A stretch of 47,576 bases of DNA, taken from positions 1 to 47,576 of the forward strand of contig NZ_POTW01000052.1 of NCBI RefSeq assembly GCF_003236295.1, in the 5' to 3' direction. The notes under the pieces are model-generated. The model made no database searches. It had not been told where the DNA came from and was given only the letters and a program-made list of their open reading frames with translations. Of the stretch, positions 1 to 8,415 are shown piece by piece (the stretch's first letter is position 1; every line of letters starts with the position of its first letter). Source of the stretch: Jiangella anatolica. Its GTDB lineage: Bacteria > Actinomycetota > Actinomycetes > Jiangellales > Jiangellaceae. The position numbers were made by a program, and so were the translations under genes.

Positions 1-2
1 CC

Positions 3-974
3 CCGGCGCCGCCGCCGAAGCCGAAGCCGACCGCGCGGATCGCCGTCGCGCTCGGGCTGGCCGGGCTGGTGACCGCGTGCGCGCAGCTGCCCGCCGAGAT
101 CGACCAGGCGGCCCGCGGCGCGCTGATCCCCGCGATCACATCGGACCGCGCCGAGGGGTTCTTCGAGCAGTACAACGAGGCCGTGACCGGCGCGGGCGCG
201 ACGCCGCTGGCCGACGTCGAAGGCGGCGCGCTGCTGGCGACGTCGCAGTTCGCGGTCGAGGAGGAGCAGGCCACCGGCGTCGCGCCCGAGCAGCCGCCGG
301 TCGCCGTGACCCCGTCGGTCGTGCTGTCCCCGCAGGTCGGCGAGTACCCGATGTGGGCGGTCGTGACCGGCCAGTCGTCCGCCGGCGGCGCGCCGTCGTG
401 GTTCCTGCTCAGCCGCGAGAACGCCGCGTCGCCGTGGCTGGCGACGCTCGCCGTCCACCCCGCCGAGGGCACGGCCGTCACCGCCCCGCTCACCGCCGAC
501 GGCGCCGCCGTCGTCGCCGACGATGCCGCCGTCCGCCGCGGCGACGAGGTGCTGGAGGCGCTGCGGCTCTACGGCGAGACCGGCGAGGAGCCCGAAGGCG
601 TCGACCTCGCCTACGCCGACGGGCTCACGAACCTGCCCGACCACGGCCTGCAGCTCGACACCGCGCCGCCGGAGTTCGGCACCGCGACCCGCAGCTGCGC
701 CATCGAGTCCCCCGACGATGTGCACTGGCTGCAGACGGAGTACGGGGCCGTCGCGCTGGCGTCGATCAGCTGCACCCAGTCGGTGACGGTGAACCCCGGC
801 TACTCGGTGGTGATCGAGGAGGCCGGGCTGGGCACGATCCCCGGCGGGTCGCAGATCTCGCAGGCGGAGATCTCCCAGAACGCCACCTTCATCCTCTCCG
901 TCGACACCGACGGCTCTGCGACGGTGGTCGGGCAGCGCATGCAGCCCATCGGCATGACCTGGTCGGTCCCCTAG
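3..974 (+). CDS. Putative lipoprotein, 5' end outside the window
   Basis: The reading frame is open to the left edge, so the true start lies outside. A GTG at 69 is in frame but falls inside the signal peptide. The visible N-terminus has a proline/lysine/arginine stretch (PKPKPTAR), a hydrophobic run (IAVALGLAGL) and a lipobox VTAC whose cysteine would be lipidated, so the mature protein should sit on the outer face of the membrane. The remaining ~300 residues are acidic, alanine-rich and without further membrane segments. Two cysteines (in RSCAIE and SISCTQ) could form a disulfide. I recognise no catalytic motif; it resembles the many actinobacterial secreted proteins of unknown function. 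It ends 12 nt before the tRNA-Leu gene. Confidence 0.75.
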   Translation, partial: PAPPPKPKPTARIAVALGLAGLVTACAQLPAEIDQAARGALIPAITSDRAEGFFEQYNEAVTGAGATPLADVEGGALLATSQFAVEEEQATGVAPEQPPVAVTPSVVLSPQVGEYPMWAVVTGQSSAGGAPSWFLLSRENAASPWLATLAVHPAEGTAVTAPLTADGAAVVADDAAVRRGDEVLEALRLYGETGEEPEGVDLAYADGLTNLPDHGLQLDTAPPEFGTATRSCAIESPDDVHWLQTEYGAVALASISCTQSVTVNPGYSVVIEEAGLGTIPGGSQISQAEISQNATFILSVDTDGSATVVGQRMQPIGMTWSVP

Positions 975-986
975 GATGACCGGTGC

Positions 987-1068
987 GCGGGAGTGGCGGA
1001 ATCGGCAGACGCGCCAGATTTAGGATCTGGTGTCTTCGGACGTGGGGGTTCAAGTCCCCCCTCCCGCA
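987..1068 (+). tRNA. tRNA-Leu (anticodon UAG)
   Basis: The cloverleaf can be read directly. The acceptor stem GCGGGAG (987-993) pairs with CTCCCGC (1061-1067), followed by discriminator A1068. The anticodon stem CCAGA/TCTGG (1014-1018/1026-1030) encloses the loop TTTAGGA, giving anticodon TAG at 1021-1023. A long variable arm with a TTCG tetraloop follows, as in class II tRNAs. The T stem is GGGGG/CCCCC around TTCAAGT. The genome supplies CC after the discriminator, not a full CCA. The gene lies tail-to-tail with the peptidase gene that ends 6 nt downstream. Confidence 0.97.
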
Positions 1069-1074
1069 CCCGCG

Positions 1075-1995
1075 TCACTCGTTGGAGATCGTGAGGCTGC
1101 GCGCGTCCGCGTCCAGGACCGCATGCGTGCCGATCGGCACGGCGACGGGGTTCTTGCCGTGGCCGATGGGCAGCCCGCCCAGGATCGGCACGCCCAGCAG
1201 GCCGAGCCGGTCGCGGAGCACGTCGATCTCTGTGCATTCGACGTCGGTCGTGGGGTCCGTCGCGGCGCCGCAGCCGGTGTACTGGCCGACGGCCACGCCG
1301 ACGACGTCGGCGAGGATGCCGGTCTTGATGAGCATGGTGAGCTGACGGTCGATGTGGCCAAGCCGGAGGTTGACGGCCTCGAGGAGCAGGATCGCTCCGT
1401 CGAAGCTCGGCAGCGCCCAGCCGGCGCCGGTCGCGATCGAGTCCTGGTTGCCGCCGATGAGCACGCCCTCAGCCCTGCCGTGCGTCGTGAGGGCGTGGGT
1501 GTGCTCGTCGGTCGTCGCGTGGACAGTGATCGGCTCGGTGCTGGTCACGGCCTGGACGAACGAGGCGGCGGCCCGATCGCCGAAGCGGCCGGCGTCCCAG
1601 GCGGCGCCGTGGATGCCGGCCAGGCCACAGCGTTGCAGCAGCGCGAGGTGCAGGATCGTCACCTCACTGAATCCGATCAGCAGCTTCGGGTGGCGGCGCG
1701 CGGCCTCGAAGTCCAGACCGTCGGCGATGCGGTAGGCGCCCTTGCCGCCGCGCGTCGCGATCACCGCCGCGACGCGCGGATCGCGCAGGGCGTCGTTGAG
1801 GTCGGCCAGGCGATCCTCGTCGCTGCCGGCGAGGTAGTCGATCGTGTCGTGGACGTCGTGGACGTGCGCGCCGTACTCGACCCGCAGGCCCAGCTGTTCG
1901 AGGGCCACCGCGCTGCGGGCCAGGCCGCCCACCGGCACCGGGCTGGCCGGGGACACGAAACGGACGCGGTCACCCGGGCGGAGCTTCGGCGCCAT
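1075..1995 (-). CDS. S66-family LD-carboxypeptidase / MccF-like peptidase
   Basis: A 306-residue protein, normal length for peptidase family S66. The Ser-Glu-His triad of the family is visible: Ser110 in LLIGFSEV (the nucleophile elbow), Glu206 in LLLEAVNLRLGHID and His279 in GLPIGHGKNP. Family members either trim the L-D bond of cytoplasmic murein tetrapeptides during recycling (LdcA) or cleave acyl-sulfamoyl-adenylates such as microcin C (MccF). The sequence does not let me choose, and no peptidoglycan-recycling genes are adjacent. The ATG at 1995 is chosen because homology to the family begins at once (RPGDRVRFVSPASP); longer readings upstream are arginine-rich and unlike a protein. The gene is convergent with the tRNA gene. 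Confidence 0.9.
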   Translation of the reverse strand: MAPKLRPGDRVRFVSPASPVPVGGLARSAVALEQLGLRVEYGAHVHDVHDTIDYLAGSDEDRLADLNDALRDPRVAAVIATRGGKGAYRIADGLDFEAARRHPKLLIGFSEVTILHLALLQRCGLAGIHGAAWDAGRFGDRAAASFVQAVTSTEPITVHATTDEHTHALTTHGRAEGVLIGGNQDSIATGAGWALPSFDGAILLLEAVNLRLGHIDRQLTMLIKTGILADVVGVAVGQYTGCGAATDPTTDVECTEIDVLRDRLGLLGVPILGGLPIGHGKNPVAVPIGTHAVLDADARSLTISNE

Positions 1996-2042
1996 GGTCA
2001 CGCCGCGAGTCTGTCGCATCGCCGCCGGGCTCCGGGCGCGCC

Positions 2043-2711
2043 CTACGCGGTCTTGACGTGCATCCAGAGCACGACGTCGAGGATGCGAAGGGGCGGGTCG
2101 TGCAGGTCGGACTCGCGGATGGCGGACTCCTGCGTCACTTCCTTGAGCCGGCGCTGGACGTCGCCGTCGGTGATGAGGTGCTGGTAGACCAGCCAGTCGA
2201 CCCGGCGATCCTGGCCGACGCCGAGGAGGTTGCGGGTGACGAGGGAGTCGCGGACGGGGAACAGGCGCGGCCGCTTGCGCGCGCACAGCTTCGACGCGGC
2301 GACCCACTTGTTGCCGCCGAGTGCGTTCTTCAGCTGCAGGTGCAGGTTCTCGGCGGCGTCGAAGACGGCGTCGTCGGCGTCGGCGAGGTCGGTCTCGACC
2401 GGCACCATGCGTAACGCCTTGAGGACGTCGTTGCGGTGCGTTCCGCCCTGCAGCAGCTGCCGCCCGGCCCGCGGGCCGACGGCGATGCCCAGCAGCGACG
2501 TCGCGTAGAGGTCGGCGGCGGTGATGCTGTCGTACTCGACCGGGCCGACGGCGAGGAAGCTGCGGCCGGCGTAGTTGGAGTCGCGGTCGTAGAAGAGGCG
2601 GAGGTTCTCGACGGCGGCGGGGTCCTCGAGGGCGGCCAACGTGGCCGACCTGGCCCGGTCGAGCTGAGCGGAGGACGGCCGACGGGCGCGTGTCGGGGTC
2701 ACGACGATCAT
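2043..2711 (-). CDS. DUF6308-like protein of unknown function
   Basis: A 222-residue soluble protein. It resembles actinobacterial proteins placed in DUF6308 (recalled, not searched). Visible features are a charged N-terminal helix, the segment ADLYATSLLGI and a C-terminal half with KLCARKRPRLFPVRDS and a tryptophan-containing end (LDVVLWMHVKTA). There is no membrane segment and no known catalytic motif. Start ATG 2711 is preferred because GGGGAG lies 9 nt upstream; ATG 2732 and TTG 2744 are alternatives. A near-perfect 20-bp palindrome is centred near this start codon. It is transcribed divergently from the RelA/SpoT-like gene at 2813, so the two may share control. No function can be assigned. 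Confidence 0.75.
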   Translation of the reverse strand: MIVVTPTRARRPSSAQLDRARSATLAALEDPAAVENLRLFYDRDSNYAGRSFLAVGPVEYDSITAADLYATSLLGIAVGPRAGRQLLQGGTHRNDVLKALRMVPVETDLADADDAVFDAAENLHLQLKNALGGNKWVAASKLCARKRPRLFPVRDSLVTRNLLGVGQDRRVDWLVYQHLITDGDVQRRLKEVTQESAIRESDLHDPPLRILDVVLWMHVKTA

Positions 2712-2717
2712 CGTGAC
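2698..2717. promoter_or_regulatory. Operator-like palindrome over the DUF6308-like start
   Basis: GTCACGA (2698-2704) and TCGTGAC (2711-2717) are perfect inverted arms around CGATCA; over 20 bp only one base pair breaks the symmetry. It covers the start codon (2709-2711). It could bind a dimeric repressor, or merely reflect the Val-Val-Thr codons that follow the start. Confidence 0.35.
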
Positions 2718-2812
2718 AGGCTCCCCGGACATAGCCAAGCCCAATGATCATCAATCGGACTGAAGTACCCTCGCAGGCGCACCCGCCGCCGTGACGAGAG
2801 ACGTGAGGGCCG

Positions 2813-3877
2813 ATGGCCGAGCCGACCGCCGACGACTGGGGCGCCAGGTACGGCGCGCGGCGCGGGATGTACGAGCAGTACGCCGGCCGTCTCCAGATCC
2901 TCCTGAGGGACGTGCTGACGTCGGCGGGCATCGACGTGGTGCAGATCGAGGCGCGGGCCAAGACCGTCGAGAGCTTCGTCGAGAAGATCGGCCGCAAGGG
3001 CCACGACGACGACCCGCTCGCCACCATGACCGACCTCGTCGGCCTGCGGGTGATCACCTACTACGTGGAGGACGTCGAGCGGGTCGGCCAGCTGATCGCC
3101 CGCGAGTTCGAGGTCGACGAGGAGAACTCCGCGGACAAGGCGACCGACCTCGCCTCGAACGAGTTCGGCTACCGCTCCGCCCACCACGTCGTCCGGCTGG
3201 GACCGTCGCGCCGGGAGCTGGCGGAGTGGGCGCCGTTCGCGTCGCTCGCGGCGGAGATCCAGGTGCGGACGGCGCTGCAGCACGCCTGGGCGGCGGTGAG
3301 CCACAAGGTCGCGTACAAGGCGGCGGCGCTGCCCGAGCCGATCCAGCGCCGGCTGAACCGGCTCAGCGCCCTGTTCGAGCTGGCCGACGAGCAGTTCTCG
3401 TCGCTGCGGGACGCGAGCGCGGCGACCGACAGCGACTACCGCCAGAAGGTGGACCGCGGCACCCTGGACATCCCGGTGGACACCTCGTCCATCGGCGCCT
3501 ATCTCGACGGTCGCCGGGGCGACGAGCTGGCGACGCTGTTCCAGCGGCACGGCTTCGACCGCACCGTCCACAAGGACGTGCGCAGGCGCCGGCGGGCCCG
3601 TTCCGCCCTGGTGTCGGCGCTGCAGGGCGTCGGCCTCGGGACGCTCGCCGACCTCGACGCGTTCGTGTCCGACGCCGAGCGCATGGACGCCGCGGTCGGC
3701 CTGGTGCGGAGGGTCTACGAGACCGACGGGCACCGGCCGCGGGGACCACTGGACGACCTGCTGACGATGACCGTGACGGCGGCGCTGGACTTCGGCGACG
3801 AACCGGGCCGGCCCTACCTCACCGAGCAGTGGTCCGACACGCTGAAACGGGTCCGGCAGGGCGAGTCCACACCCTAG
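2813..3877 (+). CDS. RelA/SpoT-domain (p)ppGpp synthetase-like protein
   Basis: A 354-residue protein with a RelA/SpoT nucleotidyltransferase domain at about residues 20-180. The synthetase motifs are present: R48-A-K50 with S54 (ATP binding), D74-L-V-G-L-R79 (catalytic magnesium-binding aspartate), F118-G-Y-R-S with Tyr120 (stacks on the guanine) and E148-I-Q-V-R with the second acidic residue, followed by HAWAAVSHKVAYK. There is no HD hydrolase, TGS or ACT domain, so this is a small alarmone synthetase-type enzyme, expected to transfer pyrophosphate from ATP to GDP/GTP. The C-terminal ~170 residues are helical, charged and not recognised. Some stand-alone members are toxins that modify tRNA (ToxSAS class), but no small antitoxin ORF is adjacent. 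ATG 2813 follows GTGAGGG. Confidence 0.85.
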   Translation: MAEPTADDWGARYGARRGMYEQYAGRLQILLRDVLTSAGIDVVQIEARAKTVESFVEKIGRKGHDDDPLATMTDLVGLRVITYYVEDVERVGQLIAREFEVDEENSADKATDLASNEFGYRSAHHVVRLGPSRRELAEWAPFASLAAEIQVRTALQHAWAAVSHKVAYKAAALPEPIQRRLNRLSALFELADEQFSSLRDASAATDSDYRQKVDRGTLDIPVDTSSIGAYLDGRRGDELATLFQRHGFDRTVHKDVRRRRRARSALVSALQGVGLGTLADLDAFVSDAERMDAAVGLVRRVYETDGHRPRGPLDDLLTMTVTAALDFGDEPGRPYLTEQWSDTLKRVRQGESTP

Positions 3878-3883
3878 CAATGT

Positions 3884-3911
3884 GCGTACGACGTACGCGT
3901 ACGGTGTACGC
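3884..3911. promoter_or_regulatory. 28-bp inverted repeat (operator) overlapping the -10 region of the NmrA gene
   Basis: Arms GCGTAC-GA-CGTACG and CGTACG-GT-GTACGC are symmetric about 3897/3898; 12 of 14 base pairs match. Four GTAC cores start at 3886, 3893, 3899 and 3906. The right arm runs into TACGCT (3907-3912), a -10 hexamer 6 nt before ATG 3919. A bound TetR- or MarR-type dimer would block the promoter. No regulator gene is adjacent. Confidence 0.6.
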
Positions 3912-3918
3912 TGTCTCT

Positions 3919-4722
3919 ATGACCATCCTCGTCACCGGTGCGACCGGCAGCGTCGGCCGCCTCGTCGTCGACCACCTGCTCGCCCGCGGCGCCATCGGCG
4001 TGCGCGCCCTCGTCCGCAACCCCGCCAAGGCCTCCCTCCCCGACGGTGTCGAGGTCCTGACCGGCTACGTCGCCGAGCCCACGACCCTCGACGGCGTGTT
4101 CGACGGCGTCGACCGCCTCTACCTGACCTCGTACACCGAGACCGCCGCCGAGGTGCTGGCCCGCGCGAACAAGGCCGGCGTCCAGCACGTCGTCAGCCTG
4201 TCCGGCGAGCCGGACAGCTGGTGGGGCTCGATCGTCGCCGACGTCGAGGCGGCCGGCATCCCGTGGACGCACCTGTGGCCGGGCGAGTTCATGGAGAACA
4301 GCACGATCTGGGCCGACCAGATCCGCACCACCGGCCAGGTGCGCGACGGCTACGCGCGGTCCGCGAACGCCGCGATCGCGATGGACGACGTCGCCGCAGT
4401 CGCCGCCGTCGCGCTCACCGAGGACGGCCACGTCGGCCGGGCGTACGAGCTCACCGGACCGGAGACGCTGACCCGGGCCGAGAAGGTGGCCCGCATCGGC
4501 GCGGCCCTCGGCCGCGACGTCCCCTACGTCGAGCTGAGCCGCGAGGACGCGATCGCGCAGCTCACGCCCGTGATGGGCGAGTACGCCGAGTGGTACGTCG
4601 ACGGCGAGGCGGACCAGGTCGATGCGCGGCAGCAGCCCACGACGACGGTCGCCGACGTGCTGGGCCGGCCGGCCGAGACGTTCGCCGACTGGGCCGTTCG
4701 GAACGTGACCCTGTTCCGCTGA
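3919..4722 (+). CDS. NmrA/SDR-type NAD(P)-binding protein (NAD(P)H:quinone oxidoreductase-like)
   Basis: A 267-residue atypical short-chain-dehydrogenase fold. The dinucleotide-binding loop GATGSVG is at residues 7-13, followed by the RNPAKA segment that usually contacts the NADPH phosphate. The rest matches NmrA-family quinone reductase/azoreductase-like proteins: LYLTS after strand 4, GVQHVVSLSG, a C-terminal TGPETLTRAE motif and an ADVLGRPAETFADW tail. The usual SDR Tyr-x3-Lys is absent, as in this subfamily, so it may be a reductase or a redox sensor. There is no Shine-Dalgarno; TACGCT lies 6 nt before ATG 3919, so the mRNA is probably leaderless and controlled by the overlapping 28-bp palindrome. 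Genes of this type are often induced by electrophiles; that is family knowledge, not seen here. Confidence 0.85.
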   Translation: MTILVTGATGSVGRLVVDHLLARGAIGVRALVRNPAKASLPDGVEVLTGYVAEPTTLDGVFDGVDRLYLTSYTETAAEVLARANKAGVQHVVSLSGEPDSWWGSIVADVEAAGIPWTHLWPGEFMENSTIWADQIRTTGQVRDGYARSANAAIAMDDVAAVAAVALTEDGHVGRAYELTGPETLTRAEKVARIGAALGRDVPYVELSREDAIAQLTPVMGEYAEWYVDGEADQVDARQQPTTTVADVLGRPAETFADWAVRNVTLFR

Positions 4723-4735
4723 CCCACTGCAGCAT

Positions 4736-4741
4736 TAGAGT
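4736..4741 (+). promoter_or_regulatory. -10 hexamer TAGAGT, leaderless start
   Basis: TAGAGT lies 6 nt before the GTG at 4748 and no Shine-Dalgarno precedes that start. This spacing puts transcription initiation at the start codon. Confidence 0.4.
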
Positions 4742-4747
4742 CGAAAT

Positions 4748-5170
4748 GTGAGGGTCGTCGTTCTGCTCATCGCGCTCGCCGTGGTGCTCGTCCTGACGGT
4801 GACGCTCCTCTCGACGCGGCCGCCGGCGGCCGGTACCGGGCGGCTGTCCCGGTACCGCCGCCGCGCCCGTCAGGCGCCGACGTTCCGGCTGGAGCGGGTC
4901 AGCCAGCACCGCTACGTCCTGCACAACGACGGCGGACTGCCCGCCTACGACGTCCAGCTCGACACCCGCGACCTCACCGTCACCGAGGGCGAGACGTCGC
5001 TGCGCGAGTTCCGCCCGCGCCACGCCGAGCAGTACCTGCTGATCCAGCCGATGCACGGTCGCGTCACCGATCTGGTGGTCCGCTGGCGCATCCGGCCGGG
5101 CTCCGACGACGTGCAGGTCACGCCGCTGCCACTGGACATCGAGGCGGCGCCGGAGGGCCAGGACGCGTGA
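4748..5170 (+). CDS. Small membrane-anchored protein of unknown function
   Basis: 140 residues. One N-terminal hydrophobic helix (about residues 3-22, VVVLLIALAVVLVLTVTLL) is followed by an arginine-rich segment (GRLSRYRRRARQ) and a ~95-residue domain predicted to be mostly beta-strand (RYVLHNDGGLPAYDVQLDTR, YLLIQPMHGRVTDLVVRWRI). The basic stretch after the helix suggests, by the positive-inside rule, that the domain faces the cytoplasm; a cleavable signal is less likely because no cleavage site is clear. I recognise no family. The GTG start is supported by a -10 hexamer 6 nt upstream. It ends 74 nt before the phosphoglucomutase gene. Confidence 0.6.
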   Translation: MRVVVLLIALAVVLVLTVTLLSTRPPAAGTGRLSRYRRRARQAPTFRLERVSQHRYVLHNDGGLPAYDVQLDTRDLTVTEGETSLREFRPRHAEQYLLIQPMHGRVTDLVVRWRIRPGSDDVQVTPLPLDIEAAPEGQDA

Positions 5171-5232
5171 GCGTCCGGAGCGCCCGGCGCGCCAGATGGC
5201 ACGCTCGGCGCACGACACACAGGATGATGACT

Positions 5233-5238
5233 TAAGGT
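5233..5238 (+). promoter_or_regulatory. -10 hexamer TAAGGT upstream of the beta-phosphoglucomutase gene
   Basis: TAAGGT ends 6 nt before ATG 5245 and there is no Shine-Dalgarno, consistent with a leaderless transcript for the phosphoglucomutase/GH65 pair. A convincing -35 is not visible. Confidence 0.4.
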
Positions 5239-5244
5239 CGTCCA

Positions 5245-5994
5245 ATGCTTGGCCTGCCCGACCACATCAAGGCGTGCCTGTTCGACCTCGACGGGGTGCT
5301 CACGCCGACGGCGGAAGTGCACAAATCCGCCTGGACCGCGACGTTCGACGCCTTTCTGCGCGAGCGCGCGGAGCGCACCGGCGAGCCGTTCGTCGCCTTC
5401 GACCCGGTCGCCGACTACAACGTCTACGTCGACGGCAAGCAGCGCGCCGACGGCGTCCGTTCCTTCCTCGCCTCCCGCGGCATCACGCTGCCGGAGGGGA
5501 CGCCGGACGACCCGGGCAGCGCCGAGACCGTCAACGGCCTCGGCAACCGCAAGAACGTCGTGCTGCTGGAGCGGCTGCGCGACGTCGGCGTGGCGCCGTA
5601 TCCGGGCTCGGTGACGTACCTGCGCGCGGCCGCGGCGGCCGGGCTGCGCCGGGCCGTCGTCTCGGCCAGCGCGAACTGCCGCGAGGTGGTGGCGGCGGCC
5701 GGCATCGAGGACCTGCTGGAGGTCCGCGTCGACGGCGTCACCGCCCGGGAGGAGGGGCTGCGCGGCAAGCCGCAGCCGGACTCCTTCCTCGCCGCGGCGA
5801 AGCGGCTGGGTGTGGAGCCGGGCGAGGCCGCGGTGTTCGAGGACGCGCTCGCCGGGGTCCAGGCCGGCCGCGCCGGGAAGTTCGGGTTCGTCGTCGGCGT
5901 CGACCGCGTCGGCCAGGCCGACGCGCTGCGCGAGCGCGGCGCCGACGTCGTCGTCACCGACCTGGCCGAGCTGCTGGACGAGGAGCGCCGGTGA
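5245..5994 (+). CDS. pgmB: HAD-superfamily beta-phosphoglucomutase
   Basis: A 249-residue HAD-IA protein. The nucleophile motif is [10 protein letters not shown] (Asp14, with Asp16 as acid/base), motif II is VVSASAN, the motif III lysine is in GKPQPDSF, and the metal-binding motif IV is [12 protein letters not shown] long cap domain follows the first motif, with the family's VDGK segment. It should interconvert beta-glucose-1-phosphate and glucose-6-phosphate. The next gene encodes a GH65 phosphorylase, whose inverting members release beta-glucose-1-phosphate, and their reading frames overlap by 4 nt. The pair therefore forms a phosphorolytic route from a disaccharide (trehalose, kojibiose, maltose or nigerose) into glycolysis. 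A HAD sugar phosphatase is the alternative, but the coupling makes the mutase much more likely. Confidence 0.9.
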   Translation: MLGLPDHIKACLFDLDGVLTPTAEVHKSAWTATFDAFLRERAERTGEPFVAFDPVADYNVYVDGKQRADGVRSFLASRGITLPEGTPDDPGSAETVNGLGNRKNVVLLERLRDVGVAPYPGSVTYLRAAAAAGLRRAVVSASANCREVVAAAGIEDLLEVRVDGVTAREEGLRGKPQPDSFLAAAKRLGVEPGEAAVFEDALAGVQAGRAGKFGFVVGVDRVGQADALRERGADVVVTDLAELLDEERR

Positions 5995-8369
5995 TCCAGG
6001 AGAGCGGGTTCCCGGGCGAGCCCTGGCGCATCCGGGAGGCGACCCTCGACCTCGACCTGCTGGCGCAGTCGGAGTCGGTCCTCGCGCTGTCCAACGGCCA
6101 CATCGGCCTGCGCGCCAACCTCGACGAGGGCGAGCCGCACGGGCTGCCCGGCAGCTACCTCAACTCCTTCTACGAGCTGCGCCCGCTGCCTTACGCGGAG
6201 GCCGGCTACGGCTACCCGGAGCAGGGCCAGACCGTCGTCAACGTCACCAACGGCAAGCTGATCCGGCTGCTGGTCGACGACGAGCCGTTCGACGTCCGCT
6301 ACGGCGACCTGCGCGCGCATGAGCGGGTGCTGGACATGCGGGCCGGGACGCTGGACCGCACCGTCGAGTGGGTGTCGCCGGCCGGCCAGGCGGTGCGCGT
6401 CCGCTCGACCCGGCTGGTGTCGTTCATCCAGCGCGCCGTCGCGGCGATCTGCTACGAGGTGGAGCCGATCGACGAGGAGGCGCGCGTCGTCATCCAGTCC
6501 GGCCTCGTCGCGAACGAGGAGCTGCCGGTCACCAAGAAGGACCCGCGCGTCGCCGCCGTCCTGGAAGAGCCGCTGGAGTCCGAGCAGCACCTCGCCAACG
6601 GCGCCGGCGGCCTGCTGATCCACCGGACGAAGGCCAGCGGGCTGCGGATGGCCGCGGCGATGACGCACGTCGTCGAGGGGCCGGACCGGACCGTCGTCAG
6701 CACCGAGGCGTTCCCCGACTGGGCCCGCACCACGATCGCCTGCGTGCTCAAGCCGGGCGAGAAGCTGCGCGTGGTCAAGCTGCTCGCGTACGGCTTCTCC
6801 AGCGTGCGGTCGATCCCGGCGCTGCGCGACCAGGTCGGCGCGGCACTCGCGTCGGCCCGGCTGACCGGGTGGGAAGGGCTCTGCAAGGGCCAGCGCGAGT
6901 ACCTCGACGCGTACTGGGACGCCGCCGACGTGCGCGTCGACGGCGACCCCGAGGTGCAGCAGGCGGTCCGGTTCGGCCTGTTCCACGTCCTGCAGGCCGG
7001 CGCCCGCAACGAGATGCGGCCGATCCCGGCGAAGGGACTGACCGGCCCCGGATACGACGGCCACGTCTTCTGGGACACCGAGATGTTCGTGCTGCCGGCG
7101 CTGATCTACACCCAGCCCGACGCGGCCGCACAGGTGCTGCGCTGGCGGCACGCGACGCTCGACCTCGCCCGGGAGCGGGCCCGCACGCTGGGCCTCAAGG
7201 GCGCGGCGTTCCCGTGGCGGACGATCCGCGGCCACGAGACGTCGGGCTACTGGCCGGCCGGCACCGCCGGGTTCCACATCGGCGCCGGCATCGCCGACGC
7301 GACGATGCGCTACATCCAGGCCACCGGCGACGACGCGTTCGAGCGCGAGGTCGGTGTCGAGCTGCTGGTCGAGACGGCCCGGCTGTGGCGCTCGCTCGGC
7401 CACCACGACCGGCACGGCGGGTTCCACATCGACGGCGTGACCGGCCCGGACGAGTACTCCGCCGTCGCCAACGACAACGTCTACACGAACCTCATGGCGC
7501 AGCGGAACCTCGTCGGCGCCGCCGAGGCCGTGCTCCGTCACCCCGACGTCGCCGCCGACCTGGACGTCGACGACGAGGAGACCGCGTCCTGGCGCGACGC
7601 CGCCGCGGCGATGACCATCCCGTACGACGACGAGCTCGGCGTGCACCAGCAGTCGGAGGGGTTCACCCGGTTCCAGGAGTGGGACTTCGAGGGGACGGCG
7701 CCGGAGGACTACCCGCTGCTGCTCACCCACCCGTACTTCGACCTCTACCGGCGCCAGGTGATCAAGCAGGCCGACCTCGTGCTGGCGATGCACTGGCGCG
7801 GCGACGCGTTCACGCCGGAGCAGAAGGTGCGCAACTTCCGCTACTACGAGGCCCGCACCGTCCGCGATTCGTCGCTGTCGTCGTGCACGCAGGCCGTGAT
7901 GGCCGCGGAGACCGGGCACCTGGAGCTCGCGCACGACTACCTCGGCGAGGCGGCGCTGACCGACCTGCACGACAGCCACTCCAACACCAGCGACGGCGTG
8001 CACCTGGCCTCGCTGGCCGGCGCCTGGCTCAGCCTGGTCGCGGGCTTCGGCGGCATGCGCGACCACGACGGCGTGCTGTCGTTCGCGCCGCGGCTGCCCA
8101 GCCGGATCGGCCGGCTGGACTTCTCGCTGCTGTGGCGCGGGCTGCGGCTGCGGGTCAGCGTCCTTCCGCACGAGGTCACCTACTACCTGCGCGAGGGCGA
8201 CCACGAGGAAGGCTCGCAGCTGGAGCTGCTCCACCACGGCGAGCCGGTCACGGTCCGCACCAACGCGCCGGTCACGGTCGCGATCCCGGCGGCGCCGCCG
8301 CGCGGGCCCGACGCGGAGCAGCCGGCCGGCCGGGCGCCGGCCCGCCGCGGCGCCTACGGCCCGGGCTGA
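5991..8369 (+). CDS. Glycoside hydrolase family 65 disaccharide phosphorylase
   Basis: 792 residues, the usual GH65 length. An N-terminal beta-sandwich domain (about 1-260) leads through a linker into the (alpha/alpha)6 barrel. The general acid is Glu488 in VTGPDEYS. The phosphate-binding loop [12 protein letters not shown] is present, which distinguishes phosphorylases from hydrolases. [12 protein letters not shown] and KGAAFPWRT are further family motifs. A small C-terminal beta-domain ends the protein, with a proline/alanine-rich tail. It should split an alpha-linked glucose disaccharide with inorganic phosphate to give beta-glucose-1-phosphate and glucose. The linkage cannot be read from sequence; trehalose or kojibiose phosphorylase are likeliest. 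The GTG at 5991 overlaps the stop of the mutase gene (GTGA), so translation is coupled. No sugar transporter is adjacent, which favours an intracellular substrate. Confidence 0.92.
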   Translation: MIQESGFPGEPWRIREATLDLDLLAQSESVLALSNGHIGLRANLDEGEPHGLPGSYLNSFYELRPLPYAEAGYGYPEQGQTVVNVTNGKLIRLLVDDEPFDVRYGDLRAHERVLDMRAGTLDRTVEWVSPAGQAVRVRSTRLVSFIQRAVAAICYEVEPIDEEARVVIQSGLVANEELPVTKKDPRVAAVLEEPLESEQHLANGAGGLLIHRTKASGLRMAAAMTHVVEGPDRTVVSTEAFPDWARTTIACVLKPGEKLRVVKLLAYGFSSVRSIPALRDQVGAALASARLTGWEGLCKGQREYLDAYWDAADVRVDGDPEVQQAVRFGLFHVLQAGARNEMRPIPAKGLTGPGYDGHVFWDTEMFVLPALIYTQPDAAAQVLRWRHATLDLARERARTLGLKGAAFPWRTIRGHETSGYWPAGTAGFHIGAGIADATMRYIQATGDDAFEREVGVELLVETARLWRSLGHHDRHGGFHIDGVTGPDEYSAVANDNVYTNLMAQRNLVGAAEAVLRHPDVAADLDVDDEETASWRDAAAAMTIPYDDELGVHQQSEGFTRFQEWDFEGTAPEDYPLLLTHPYFDLYRRQVIKQADLVLAMHWRGDAFTPEQKVRNFRYYEARTVRDSSLSSCTQAVMAAETGHLELAHDYLGEAALTDLHDSHSNTSDGVHLASLAGAWLSLVAGFGGMRDHDGVLSFAPRLPSRIGRLDFSLLWRGLRLRVSVLPHEVTYYLREGDHEEGSQLELLHHGEPVTVRTNAPVTVAIPAAPPRGPDAEQPAGRAPARRGAYGPG

Positions 8370-8400
8370 TAACCAGGTGAGCCGGGAGGGGCGGGGGTCG

Positions 8401-8406
8401 TAGGCT
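8401..8406 (+). promoter_or_regulatory. -10 hexamer TAGGCT upstream of hrpA
   Basis: TAGGCT lies 9 nt before ATG 8416. No Shine-Dalgarno is found in those 9 nt, so hrpA is probably leaderless or has a leader of 1-3 nt. Confidence 0.35.
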
Positions 8407-8415
8407 TGACGACGT

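Noticed and set aside
2744-2754. Solo end of an IS30 element upstream of the RelA-like gene
   Set aside because: Only 11 bases match and the next bases diverge at once, with no second end nearby. This can arise by chance or as a target site.
2813-3877. Toxin-antitoxin pair around the RelA/SpoT-like gene
   Set aside because: No small ORF is co-directed and adjacent, and the divergent neighbour is a 222-residue protein on the other strand. No evidence of an antitoxin.
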